64,000 bases of DNA from Paenibacillus sp. ACRRX (GTDB lineage: Bacteria > Bacillota > Bacilli > Paenibacillales > Paenibacillaceae). The stretch spans positions 1-64,000 of the forward strand of contig NZ_JAKRNK010000003.1 of NCBI RefSeq assembly GCF_022346885.1. The letters run 5' to 3'. Made by a program: the position numbers and the translations under genes. Positions 43,095 to 51,629 of the stretch are shown in pieces. Below the pieces are notes generated by a model. It saw only the letters and a program-made list of their open reading frames with translations, was not told the DNA's origin and did no database searches. Positions within the stretch are counted from its first letter, which is position 1, and every line of letters begins with the position of its first letter.

Positions 43095-43968
43095 CTGTAT
43101 GTGCTGACCGTATTTGCTGTTCCATGTAACGAAGTAATGGCTCTCTCAAATCAGCATGTTGGAGAGCATAGTGGATCGTGGTTTCGATAAAACCAAGCTT
43201 CTCACCTACATCATGGCGCTGGCCTTCAAAGTGATAAGCGAGCACTTGCTCCACCTGGCTTAAATGCTGGATCGCATCTGTTAATTGAATTTCCCCATTT
43301 ACACCGGCTTCTTGCTCCTCTAGTATCTCAAAAATACGCGGAGTTAAGATATACCGTCCCATTATAGCCCAGTTAGAAGGTGCCGAATCAACGGGTGGTT
43401 TCTCAACTAACCTTTCTGAACGCATAATACGCTCGGACAATTGATTACCAGCAACCACTCCATATCGACATACTTCCTCCCATGGCACAGGTTGTACACC
43501 TACTACAGTTGCTTCATAATCGTTATACACGTCTATCATTTGTTTAAGGCAAGGGTTTTTCGCTTCGACGATATCATCACCTAGTAGTACAGCAAAAGGT
43601 TCATCTCCAATAAATTTACGCGCACACCATATGGCATGCCCCAATCCACGAGGTTCCTTTTGTCGAATATAATGAATATTTGCCATATCAGAAGACTTGC
43701 GTACTTCTTCTAGTAGAGCATGCTTTTCTTTTTCAAGTAGCATATGCTCCAGCTCAAAATAATTATCAAAATGGTCTTCTATTGCACGTTTTCCTTTACC
43801 AGTCACTATGATAATGTCTTCAATGCCTGAATCGACTGCTTCTTCCACAATGTATTGTATAGTGGGTTTATCAAGGATTGGAAGCATTTCCTTGGGCATT
43901 GCTTTTGTTGCAGGCAAAAAGCGTGTTCCTAGTCCAGCTGCAGGAATTATAGCTTTACGTATTTTCAT
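43078..43968 (-). CDS. gtaB: UTP-glucose-1-phosphate uridylyltransferase
   Basis: A 296-residue enzyme making UDP-glucose. The signature [20 protein letters not shown] is near the N-terminus, followed by [32 protein letters not shown] and the GEIQLTDAI region. GGAGG precedes the ATG. It lies tail-to-tail with the glycan cluster and may supply UDP-glucose for the GtrB-type enzyme or for other wall polymers. A promoter -10 TATAAT is visible on minus at 44020-44015, without a clear -35. Confidence 0.94.
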   Translation of the reverse strand: MKIRKAIIPAAGLGTRFLPATKAMPKEMLPILDKPTIQYIVEEAVDSGIEDIIIVTGKGKRAIEDHFDNYFELEHMLLEKEKHALLEEVRKSSDMANIHYIRQKEPRGLGHAIWCARKFIGDEPFAVLLGDDIVEAKNPCLKQMIDVYNDYEATVVGVQPVPWEEVCRYGVVAGNQLSERIMRSERLVEKPPVDSAPSNWAIMGRYILTPRIFEILEEQEAGVNGEIQLTDAIQHLSQVEQVLAYHFEGQRHDVGEKLGFIETTIHYALQHADLREPLLRYMEQQIRSAHTETTRD

Positions 43969-44163
43969 TTGTTCCTCCGCCTTATTTCATTTATAAATAA
44001 CAATCACTTTCACAATTATACATGATAATAATGGGAATTACATGATTATTGGGAGTAATATGACCCGTGACGTACGTTGAAAAAGTAATATCTTAAATAC
44101 CCATGAGCACATATAAATTATATTATAAATATAACTTGATCTAGAATTATATTAATCAATTTG
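43969..44163. other. AT-rich spacer upstream of gtaB
   Basis: No gene was seen. It should hold the leftward gtaB promoter; only the -10 TATAAT (44020-44015) is convincing. Confidence 0.4.
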
Positions 44164-44205
44164 AAAACCCTCAACCTACACATACAAGTTATATGTAGCT
44201 GAGGG
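44164..44205 (-). terminator. terminator of the U32-family gene
   Basis: On the minus strand CCCTCAGCTACATATA pairs, with small defects, with TATGTGTAGGTTGAGGG and is followed by TTTTC. It lies directly after the stop of the U32-family gene. Confidence 0.8.
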
Positions 44206-44212
44206 ACTTTCG

Positions 44213-46828
44213 TTACTTCACCAATTGTCCGCGCGTAACGCCAAGCTGATTTGTTGCCTTGAGCATACGCCACACCTGTGTGCCACTAATCTCGCCGCAC
44301 AGGGAGCGGTTGTACAAGTCAATGACCTGGTTGACCTGCTCTGCGGTCTCCTCCAGGAACTCGATGCGATAGGAGTCGACGCCAAGCTCGAGGAAGTTCG
44401 GCAAGTATTCCGAGCCGGACTGCTCGATGGCGTTGTACACCGTATTGCGGCAGCCTTCGTCTACGCGGACTGGATGAGACATTCCGATACGGTCACGCAA
44501 GGAGACGTTGTGCTCTTCACACGGACGGCCGCAGTTCGTGTAGTCTGTGCCTTCGCTGAGGAACGTACAGTACACACAATGCTCCGTATGGAACATCGGC
44601 AGATGCTGATGAATGACGATTTCGAGCTTGGACGTGTCCGCATGACGCAGCATATCCACCATCTGCTGAATGTTCAAGTCATACGATGGTGTAATCCGAT
44701 CGAGACCTGCTTCCGCAAACAGCTGCACCGTCTTGTGATTCGCTACGTTCAGCGAGAAATCACCGATCAGCTGCGGGAACGAGTCGTCACCCATCGGCTT
44801 AGGCGGGCAGATAGCCAGATTGGAGTTATCTGCTGCTTCTGCTATGATCTCATCACTTGGCAGCACAGCCGCGCTAGCCTCAGCACGCTTAAGCTCCCAT
44901 TCAGCCTTGGCCTGCTGGTAATAATGCAAGGCACCCGTATTGCGGATTAACACCGCATCCGGCTTCAGATTCAGGATATTGCGATGATAGCCGTTCTCGT
45001 TTGGCATGTGGATGCGTGGTGTAACCAGCGCAATCGGCTTGCCAGCAGCTCGGCAGGCTTCGATTGCTGCCGGGAACTGCTTAATAAACTCGAAGTCGGC
45101 GTAAATTAACGCCACATCGGTCAGCACTGCTGCCTGCACCTGCTCCAGCGTGCGGCAGAGCGCAGTAAGCTGCGCGCCGCCAAACGGCACCGCCGTATGC
45201 TGCACGCCGGCGCCTGCCAATACGTCTACGTCATGCTTGACGTAGACAGGCGGCTTCGGCCGTTCGCCCGCCAGGTGCTCTACCGCACGGCGGCGAATCG
45301 CATTCAGCTCGCGCATGGGCACGATCACGCTGCCTTCCAGCTTAGCGTCCAACTGCTCCAGCTGGTACACCGTACCGCCCAGACGTCCGAGCTGCTCTTC
45401 CAGCAGTTCACGATCCATCGGGCGCTTCTGCGCCTCTTCCAGCAGCAGCTCCGAATCTACTTGAATGGTCGTGCCCTTCTGCACATCCGTCCACCACGTC
45501 TTCAGCGGCTCGCCTACACGGCCTTCTACGCGTATATGCATCGGAAACACCCGATACGGCTTCTCCGTCTCAAATGTGGCGCGCATTCGCTTGTCCAGCG
45601 CCTGATCGCTTGTCTTCCAGATCCGATCGCCGACCTTAACCCGGCGTAAGTTCACATCGTTGCGTCCTGGCACGATGTCCACGATCCAGCCTTCCTCAGC
45701 CTCGCCCTCCAGCTTCACGCCTTTGCGGCGTACATCATAGACACGGCCGCCCTCTTCCTTCTGCGTCGGATCACCCGCGTCGAATCCAATCCCGTCACCG
45801 CGCTTAAGCGGCGCCTCCAGCTTACAGACCACGCCATCACGCAGCACCTGCTCGACACGGCCCAAATACACGCCACGGCTCTTCGGAAACGTTCCGTCTA
45901 CGAGCTGCTTGTTGTTTGTACCCGACAGGAAGCCGTGCGTAAAGCCGCGTGAGAAGCTCTGCTGCAGCTCGCGCACTTCTTCCTTGGAAGGCCCCGTCCA
46001 CGTGCCATCAAAATAATCATCTATTGCTTTCCGGTACTTGCTCACGACGTTAGCTACGTATTCTGGCTGTTTCATACGTCCTTCAATCTTAAAGGATGTC
46101 ACACCCGCTTCAATGAGCTCTGGCACGATGTCTATCGCCGCCAGATCTTTCGGCGACAAAAGATAAGTAATATCGCCCATCGGCTGATGCTCACCGTCTA
46201 CCATCATGTCATATGGCAAACGGCATGCTTGCGCGCATTCGCCACGGTTGGCAGAACGACCGCCCCACATCTCCGACGTTAAGCATTGGCCAGAATAAGA
46301 GACACACAAAGCACCGTGTACAAATACCTCCATCGGCACTTTAGCAATCTCGCCGATCTTCTGAATTTGCTTTAAATTATTCTCACGGCCCAATACGACC
46401 CGCTCCATACCAAACGGTTTCGTAAACTCAGCTGCCTCAGGCGAGGTAATCGTCATTTGTGTAGAACCATGAATCGGGAAGTCCGGAGACATCTCACGGA
46501 TCAATTTCACCAATCCCAGATCCTGTACAATAACCGCGTCTACACCTGCATCGATACAAGCATCAATTAGCTGCTGCGCATCTCGCAGCTCATCTTCAAA
46601 TACCAAAATATTAAAGGTCAAGAAACCCTTAACCCCATAACTATGCAAAAACGCCATAATCTCAGGCAGCTCGTCCATCCGAAAATTGTTCGCACGTGCA
46701 CGCGCGTTGAATTTTTCTACACCAAAAAATATCGCATCCGCACCATTCGCCACTGCGGCACGCATACAATCCCAATCGCCCGCAGGCGCCAACAATTCTA
46801 TATCTTCACGTTGTATCTCTCTAGTCAT
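44213..46828 (-). CDS. U32-family protein, RlhA-type (putative RNA hydroxylation factor)
   Basis: An 871-residue protein of the U32 'peptidase' family. The N-terminal TIM-barrel part has ELLAPAGDWDCMRAAVANGA and FGVEKFNARARANNF. The Cys-rich site is VHGALCVSYSGQC ... GECAQACRLPYD (residues about 168-205). The C-terminal half has more Cys (HCVYCTF, NCGRPCEEH). Family members TrhP and RlhA do not act as proteases but hydroxylate tRNA or 23S rRNA, probably with an iron-sulfur centre. Length and the extra domain fit the RlhA/DUF3656 group. The start ATG 46828 is six bases after GGAGG. A GC-richer base composition than the adjacent glycan genes is visible. Confidence 0.85.
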   Translation of the reverse strand: MTREIQREDIELLAPAGDWDCMRAAVANGADAIFFGVEKFNARARANNFRMDELPEIMAFLHSYGVKGFLTFNILVFEDELRDAQQLIDACIDAGVDAVIVQDLGLVKLIREMSPDFPIHGSTQMTITSPEAAEFTKPFGMERVVLGRENNLKQIQKIGEIAKVPMEVFVHGALCVSYSGQCLTSEMWGGRSANRGECAQACRLPYDMMVDGEHQPMGDITYLLSPKDLAAIDIVPELIEAGVTSFKIEGRMKQPEYVANVVSKYRKAIDDYFDGTWTGPSKEEVRELQQSFSRGFTHGFLSGTNNKQLVDGTFPKSRGVYLGRVEQVLRDGVVCKLEAPLKRGDGIGFDAGDPTQKEEGGRVYDVRRKGVKLEGEAEEGWIVDIVPGRNDVNLRRVKVGDRIWKTSDQALDKRMRATFETEKPYRVFPMHIRVEGRVGEPLKTWWTDVQKGTTIQVDSELLLEEAQKRPMDRELLEEQLGRLGGTVYQLEQLDAKLEGSVIVPMRELNAIRRRAVEHLAGERPKPPVYVKHDVDVLAGAGVQHTAVPFGGAQLTALCRTLEQVQAAVLTDVALIYADFEFIKQFPAAIEACRAAGKPIALVTPRIHMPNENGYHRNILNLKPDAVLIRNTGALHYYQQAKAEWELKRAEASAAVLPSDEIIAEAADNSNLAICPPKPMGDDSFPQLIGDFSLNVANHKTVQLFAEAGLDRITPSYDLNIQQMVDMLRHADTSKLEIVIHQHLPMFHTEHCVYCTFLSEGTDYTNCGRPCEEHNVSLRDRIGMSHPVRVDEGCRNTVYNAIEQSGSEYLPNFLELGVDSYRIEFLEETAEQVNQVIDLYNRSLCGEISGTQVWRMLKATNQLGVTRGQLVK

Positions 46829-46956
46829 CTTCATCCTCCATCAAAGTGCCCCATCAGGAGCTCTAAATATACAGTTTACCCCATAATAGAGGCTGAATCT
46901 ACCTCCTGACACAATGAAATATTTCACACTAATAAGGATAGTAATAAACACAAAGT

Positions 46957-46988
46957 ACCCCAAGACCATGCCTCATGATCTTGGGGTG
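46957..46988. terminator. hairpin downstream of the stalk-protein gene and its remnant
   Basis: TACCCCAAGACCATG pairs with CATGATCTTGGGGTG with one internal mismatch. The minus-strand side continues TACTTTGTGTTT, so it probably ends leftward transcripts from the secreted-protein gene. Confidence 0.6.
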
Positions 46989-47021
46989 CGCTCATCTATA
47001 GATCTTCGTCTATAGTCACCA

Positions 47022-47247
47022 TTACTTGTGTACCGTCATAGACTCTATCACTTTCATAAATTGCTGCTCTGCCTGAGACGAATAAGACGCCTTTAAGCCG
47101 CGCATATAGAAAACAACAACATCCTGTTCTTGCCAACACAGACGATATATAACGTGGAAAGAACTTATAATTCATATACTCGTATCGTAAAAATACAGTC
47201 TTCTGCTTGTTAAGCTTAGGATGTGTGTCCGCTAGGGTTAATCTTAA
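47022..47247 (-). pseudogene. decayed coding remnant in frame with, then shifted from, the upstream gene
   Basis: Directly after the TAG of the stalk-protein gene the same frame stays open and protein-like (LADTHPKLNKQKTVFLRY). After MNYKFF it must shift by one base to continue HVIYRLCWQEQDVVVFYMRG and QFMKVIESMTVHK up to TAA at 47022. The beta-strand and helix pattern resembles the C-terminal domain of the upstream protein. I read it as the tail of a longer or tandem-domain ancestor, broken by a nonsense codon and a frameshift. A sequencing error or chance coding-like DNA remains possible. Confidence 0.5.
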
Positions 47248-48243
47248 CTATTCTTTTCCCATCTGAATCGGCTTCATTCCAATTGGAACGGCAGAAGTCT
47301 GGAATGTTGGCACAAACGTATTCCATATCTCCTCATATTCTTCAAAACTACCTTCCGTGGCAAGTAATACGTAAGCTTTTCCATCCTTCTCGTAGCGCCT
47401 CATATAAGAAGTCTCTAGCGTTTTCTTCTCTTGAGAAACATGAACAATGGTCTTTAGCTCAGCAAACGTATAACCATGAATCTGCCCCACTTTTTTGTCC
47501 TTGATATCCTCATGTGGCTCCACCCACTCTTTCAACGAAGACATCATATCATCTCCTGTTCTAGAGGTGCTCGCCGTACTGCTCATGTATAATGCAAAGT
47601 ATGAAGTGCCGTCATTTGTTAAAAATTGAATGTTTCCTTTGTGCTCTGCATCCTCCCGATAATACCAATTGTCTGGAAGATGCACTGACCATCCGCAAGA
47701 AGGACATCCTGAACGGGCCATATCCACATTGGCTTCATCAGGGTTCCACAATAGGGATACGGAACGATCTTTGTTTGGTCTGATAACAGCTCCCAAGCCT
47801 TCCGCCACATCCCTAAGTGGGAGCATTAGAGTGTTGCCTCTTATCCTTGGCCGCACTTTCAACGTAACCTGCTTACGGTTGATCATAGCGTAAGAACTGT
47901 CCAGAGAGACAGTTAGCTCTCGTTGGCCTGCCATTATTACAAAAGCCTCTTTGGGTATTTCCCAATAGCCATGGATACCAAATGCTTTTATCAGAACTCC
48001 CGCAGGAAACATTGAAATTCCGTTGGTCTCGTACGGCTGTTCAATCTTTGTCGTTATCCCATTCACTACAGCTAGGTTACTTCCAATCCTAAATCGAATT
48101 TCCTTAACCATATTACTCGAGATAACCCTGTCCATAGATTGTGCGTAAGTAGCTTCGGTTGACAATATAATCCCTGCAAAACAAAACATCAGCATCCCTA
48201 ATGTCCTCAACCCGTACCATACCCAATTCTTCTGACTGACCAC
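47248..48243 (-). CDS. Secreted protein with copper-amine-oxidase-like stalk domain
   Basis: A 331-residue exported protein. The signal peptide (about 1-35, ending TYAQS) is followed by a stalk domain of the copper amine oxidase N-terminal type, seen as INRKQVTLKVRPRIRGNTLM then LPLRDVAEGLGAVI. A C-terminal domain (about 190-325), with a Cys pair CPSC near its start, resembles small PsbP-like folds. The start is GTG 48243 after AGGAGG. Such stalk domains bring proteins to the cell wall in Paenibacillus; no enzyme function is evident. It lies downstream of an HtrA-like gene with the same kind of stalk, and a possible remnant of its own 3' end follows. Confidence 0.75.
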   Translation of the reverse strand: MVSQKNWVWYGLRTLGMLMFCFAGIILSTEATYAQSMDRVISSNMVKEIRFRIGSNLAVVNGITTKIEQPYETNGISMFPAGVLIKAFGIHGYWEIPKEAFVIMAGQRELTVSLDSSYAMINRKQVTLKVRPRIRGNTLMLPLRDVAEGLGAVIRPNKDRSVSLLWNPDEANVDMARSGCPSCGWSVHLPDNWYYREDAEHKGNIQFLTNDGTSYFALYMSSTASTSRTGDDMMSSLKEWVEPHEDIKDKKVGQIHGYTFAELKTIVHVSQEKKTLETSYMRRYEKDGKAYVLLATEGSFEEYEEIWNTFVPTFQTSAVPIGMKPIQMGKE

Positions 48244-48306
48244 TGTCTGTGCTCCTCCTAATGATCTATCGCCTATCGTTCATACCATTAAATAGGAAAA
48301 CATAAC

Positions 48307-49473
48307 CTACGACTTATAATACTCCCCAAGCGTAACCTGCACAGTTCTTTTCTTACCGCCATTAAGCAGAACTAGCTTGGTTTGCTTGCCTGGCAGCAGC
48401 CCTTTTAATGCCTCATTAATATCTGCTAGCGTGCGTACGTGTTTGCCATTGACCGCCAACAGGATGTCACCTTCCTGGATACCTGCCTTTTTGGCATTCG
48501 CACTGATGACGGCGTCAATCCTCAATGACTGTTCAGTGGGAAGACCATACGCTGCCGCCCAGTTCTCATCCATCTGTACGCCAATCGCAGCCCGCTTCAG
48601 CTTCCCATACTTCAGCATGTGGTCAATTGTCCATTTCACCGTATCCGCCGGTATAGCAAAGCCTAAATTATCAATATCCTCGCCGTAATATTTTAACGTG
48701 TTGATGCCTACTACTTCTCCCCGCATGTTCAGAAGCGGTCCTCCGCTGTTACCTGGGTTAATAGCCGTATCGGTCTGCAGCAGCTTGAAGTTATTATCCA
48801 CAACACGATTTATACCGCTAATGACACCTACTGACACCGAATTCTGAAGGACAAAAGACACTGGAGTTCCAATAGCCACAACCCCTTGTCCAGCTTCAAT
48901 TTTCCCAGTTTCAGGCATAAATGTCGCAGGCTTTAGTCCTGTTTTATTGATATGGACTAACGCCAGATCCACATCCTCATCCCATATCACTTTGGTTACG
49001 GCATGGGACATTCCGTCTGATGTGATCACCATCGCCTTCTTCAAATGACGCACCACGTGAGCATTAGTCACGATCCAGCCATCTGCACGGACAACCACAC
49101 CTGTGCCGTGAGACAGCGCATCACGCGGGTCTTCCACTTCCTCCAACGCCTCTTCGTCTTGTCCTATAATGGCCACAACAGACGGGCTTACTTTTTTAAC
49201 AACACTAGGTACCGTACTTAAAGATAACTGGTACTGTTTGCTCTTAGCATCGTATTGACCCTTTCCACCCAAAACATCTGCAAGTGCACCTGCTTCTATG
49301 TAAGTCTTGCCATTAGCCTGTATTGCTGGCAGTGATACGTATTCAGCTGACGCAGTAAATGGCTGTGCCATCGTCATCCCAAGTATGACGGCCATCATGC
49401 AAATCAACACTTGTCCTCTCCGTGTTCCACTTGCACATTTCCCAGTTGCTATGTCCTTGTTTGATTTCTCCAT
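48307..49473 (-). CDS. HtrA/DegP-like serine protease with N-terminal stalk segment and PDZ domain
   Basis: A 388-residue exported protease. The signal anchor (about 20-43, QVLICMMAVILGM) is followed by a half-size stalk segment (YVSLPAIQANGKTYIEAGALADVLGG). The trypsin-like domain carries the triad His139 (TNAHVV), Asp169 (DVDLALV) and Ser243 (GNSGGPLL). A C-terminal PDZ domain starts near 300. GGGAGAGGGAG precedes the ATG. HtrA proteases handle misfolded extracytoplasmic proteins. Having the stalk in front of the protease is less usual than the plain transmembrane anchor. Confidence 0.9.
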   Translation of the reverse strand: MEKSNKDIATGKCASGTRRGQVLICMMAVILGMTMAQPFTASAEYVSLPAIQANGKTYIEAGALADVLGGKGQYDAKSKQYQLSLSTVPSVVKKVSPSVVAIIGQDEEALEEVEDPRDALSHGTGVVVRADGWIVTNAHVVRHLKKAMVITSDGMSHAVTKVIWDEDVDLALVHINKTGLKPATFMPETGKIEAGQGVVAIGTPVSFVLQNSVSVGVISGINRVVDNNFKLLQTDTAINPGNSGGPLLNMRGEVVGINTLKYYGEDIDNLGFAIPADTVKWTIDHMLKYGKLKRAAIGVQMDENWAAAYGLPTEQSLRIDAVISANAKKAGIQEGDILLAVNGKHVRTLADINEALKGLLPGKQTKLVLLNGGKKRTVQVTLGEYYKS

Positions 49474-49576
49474 TTTTCTCCCTCTCCCTTAAGAAGCGAA
49501 TTCCAATTTATTTCTATTCGCATCTTTAATCATTCTAGCTTCTGTCCCGTAATACCTCCAAGACGGCATTCAGACC

Positions 49577-49612
49577 AAAAAAAGACCCCTTGATATCGTA
49601 ATCAAGGAGCCT
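49577..49612 (-). terminator. strong rho-independent terminator
   Basis: On the minus strand a 12-bp stem (two G-U) with loop TACGAT is followed by seven T residues. It ends the transcript of the small membrane protein gene. Confidence 0.9.
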
Positions 49613-49687
49613 TTACGCCTGTTTCATTTCAGATAGGATATGTATAGATATGCGATTACCTAAGAGTCTCTAACCGTACCTTATGCA

Positions 49688-49894
49688 TTACCAGCCGCTA
49701 ATCATAATAAAGTCAGCAGCTACAAACACCAAGAAGCTCACAACGGCGAACCCTAGGGCAAACATATTTCTGGGACGCTGCTTCACTTGACGAATAACAG
49801 CCCATAGCAAAATCAATGTAAGCACGAGCATGAAAATATCAAAATAATCGAAAGCGCTCTCTTTTGCCGCTGCCGCCGCCTCAGCTAATAACAT
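49688..49894 (-). CDS. Small membrane protein (DUF2759-like)
   Basis: A 68-residue protein with two predicted transmembrane helices (about 14-33 and 42-63) joined by a basic loop RQVKQRPRN. The start is ATG 49894, seven bases after GGGAGG; the longer reading to 49966 crosses this site. Size and layout recall the DUF2759 (YqgW) family, which has no known function. The family call is tentative. Confidence 0.7.
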   Translation of the reverse strand: MLLAEAAAAAKESAFDYFDIFMLVLTLILLWAVIRQVKQRPRNMFALGFAVVSFLVFVAADFIMISGW

Positions 49895-50558
49895 GGTGCG
49901 ACCTCCCTCTAATCTTGCGATATACGTATCTTCATCTATGTTATATTTACCCAGCTCGACTTGCAAGATAAATTGTTCATATTTAACAAGATTGTCACCT
50001 TTTCTTCACGTTTATACCATTGCATTCTATATTTTCATGATTAATTTCACTGATATGATTTCATCACGTCTTTTTTATGGCTGTTTTCGCTTCATAAGCG
50101 GTACATACGCCGTTCACTTGTAGACACAGGGGTACACATTTAAAATCAATAAATATTAGTTCTCATTAGAAAGCAAGGTCACGTTGACTTCGGTGAAACC
50201 ATCCTCATGCTGCTTCATCAGCATTCTATATAGACTAGGCTGAGGTGATATAAGGAGGTCTTATGAGACATTTCGGATAAATAAAGGCTGACAAGTGCAG
50301 CAACTTTAATAGTGAACGCCTTCATCTTTGGCAAATAACAACAAACAGCCCTGATCTCCTTTGCAGAGCACTCAGGACTGTTGTATATGAAACCTACTTA
50401 CTCAAACTCTATGCCTCATGATTGTTTTTCCTCGTACATGAATTCATCGCTTGACCAGCACAGCTTTCATTATTCTACAATAGTGCTTACATCTATCGTC
50501 ATCGTTATGGCAGCATGAATAAATGCAGGTGCCCAATATCATTGTCATCTGCGTCTAG
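49895..50558. other. 664-bp region without a convincing gene
   Basis: AT-rich. It contains a leftward hairpin (50345-50381: ACAGCCCTGA with TCAGGACTGT) that may end the HAD-phosphatase transcript. It also has an AAGGAGGT site followed by a five-codon open frame (50263-50280), and a 34-codon minus-strand fragment (50156-50260) that reads protein-like but matches nothing I know. Confidence 0.5.
50345..50381 (-). terminator. hairpin downstream of the HAD hydrolase gene
   Basis: A 10-bp stem (ACAGCCCTGA 50345-50354 with TCAGGACTGT 50372-50381, one G-U or mismatch) is followed on minus by the T-rich TTGTTGTTATTTG. It lies about 180 bases after the stop it would serve. Confidence 0.5.
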
Positions 50559-51332
50559 TTACGTTCGCGCTTGCAATTCAATATCATGAAAGGAACGTAT
50601 CATAGCATCTGTACACGCAGGCGGCTCCTCAAAACGCAGTTCCTCATCGATAAAAATTTGCAGCACAGCGCCCGCACTCTGCCCCATTTCCATATCTCCG
50701 ACTGAGTCTCCAATTACAGCGACCTCATTAGGCTCTAGCCCAATCTCACGACACGCAAGCTCCACCATATCCGGAAAAGGCTTGCCATGCTCCACGCAAT
50801 CATCACCCACCACAGCATCAAAGAAGTGGCGAATCCCCATTTTCGTCAAATGCTGTTCAGATGGTCGCTTGTCATCCGCCGTCACAACCGCAAGACGCAG
50901 ACCGAGTGCTTTGCAGCGCTCAAGGAATGAGACAACCCCTTCTACAGGACGAATATCGGCCTTTTTCAGGATTTCCTCATTTGCATGCTCCACCACTGCT
51001 GTCACGCGGCGAGTCGCTTCATTCCAAGGCACGCCTGTTCGATACAAATAATAAGCAGCAATTCCGATCATCTGCGACGGGGAACCCATCGCAAGCGGGC
51101 CAAAGCGGTCATGCGCCGTTACTTGACGTTTTTCATTTAAGAATACGCCAAGCAAATACCCAGGACCTTCTGGGAGCTCTGCTCCTTCTAGACGAAGCTC
51201 ACGTTCCAATCCATCCAACACTGTCTCTGCCCAGCTTCCCCACAAACTAATAAACTGCAGCAGCGTCCCATCCTTGTCGAATAAGATACCACGCACTTGC
51301 GCACGCTTCTCGCCGACGATTATCTCTACCAT
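50559..51332 (-). CDS. HAD-superfamily hydrolase (phosphoglycolate-phosphatase-like)
   Basis: A 257-residue HAD phosphatase. Motif I is GILFDKDGTLLQF (nucleophile Asp), motif II AVVTADD, motif III Lys near HGKPFPDM, and motif IV VIGDSVGDMEMG. A helical cap lies between motifs I and II. The start ATG 51332 follows AAAGGATGG at seven bases; the longer reading to 51371 lacks a site. The substrate is unknown; small phosphorylated metabolites are typical. Confidence 0.85.
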   Translation of the reverse strand: MVEIIVGEKRAQVRGILFDKDGTLLQFISLWGSWAETVLDGLERELRLEGAELPEGPGYLLGVFLNEKRQVTAHDRFGPLAMGSPSQMIGIAAYYLYRTGVPWNEATRRVTAVVEHANEEILKKADIRPVEGVVSFLERCKALGLRLAVVTADDKRPSEQHLTKMGIRHFFDAVVGDDCVEHGKPFPDMVELACREIGLEPNEVAVIGDSVGDMEMGQSAGAVLQIFIDEELRFEEPPACTDAMIRSFHDIELQART

Positions 51333-51563
51333 GCCGTAACCATCCTTTGTCCGTTTTAAGCCACAGTACATTTACAGCTTCATTACGAGTTCTACATCCG
51401 CCTGTCGGTTCCTGCCAACAGACAATAGAACTTTTATCCTCTTTGTGTTTGAAAACCAACCTTTATACATGCATTTTGATAAAATGCAGCATGAACTTGT
51501 ACCAAGCTGAGCTGATACTGCACCTCACTTCCTAGGATCAACATCCACTACTTTTATACTAAG

Positions 51564-51587
51564 AAAGGAGCCCCGCAGGACTCCTTT
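51564..51587 (-). terminator. terminator hairpin after uvrA
   Basis: On the minus strand AAAGGAGTCC pairs with GGGCTCCTTT (one G-U) with a short loop. The tail CTTAGTATAAAAG is only partly T-rich, so efficiency is uncertain. Confidence 0.6.
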
Positions 51588-51629
51588 CGATAAGCAATAC
51601 CCTGTAAACTGAGCTGCCATCTTAACCAT

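Noticed and set aside
44225-44950. 241-codon plus-strand frame opposite the U32 gene
   Set aside because: It is antisense to a conserved gene with intact motifs. Long antisense frames are expected in GC-richer coding DNA.
50156-50260. 34-codon minus-strand fragment with protein-like sequence (MLMKQHEDGFTEVNV)
   Set aside because: It is preceded by a stop, has no start or ribosome binding site and matches no family I know. It could be a gene relic but is too short to support.
50263-50280. Five-codon open frame (MRHFG) behind a full AAGGAGGT site
   Set aside because: The ribosome binding site is excellent, but nothing downstream on the plus strand could be regulated by a leader peptide. Probably chance or a relic.
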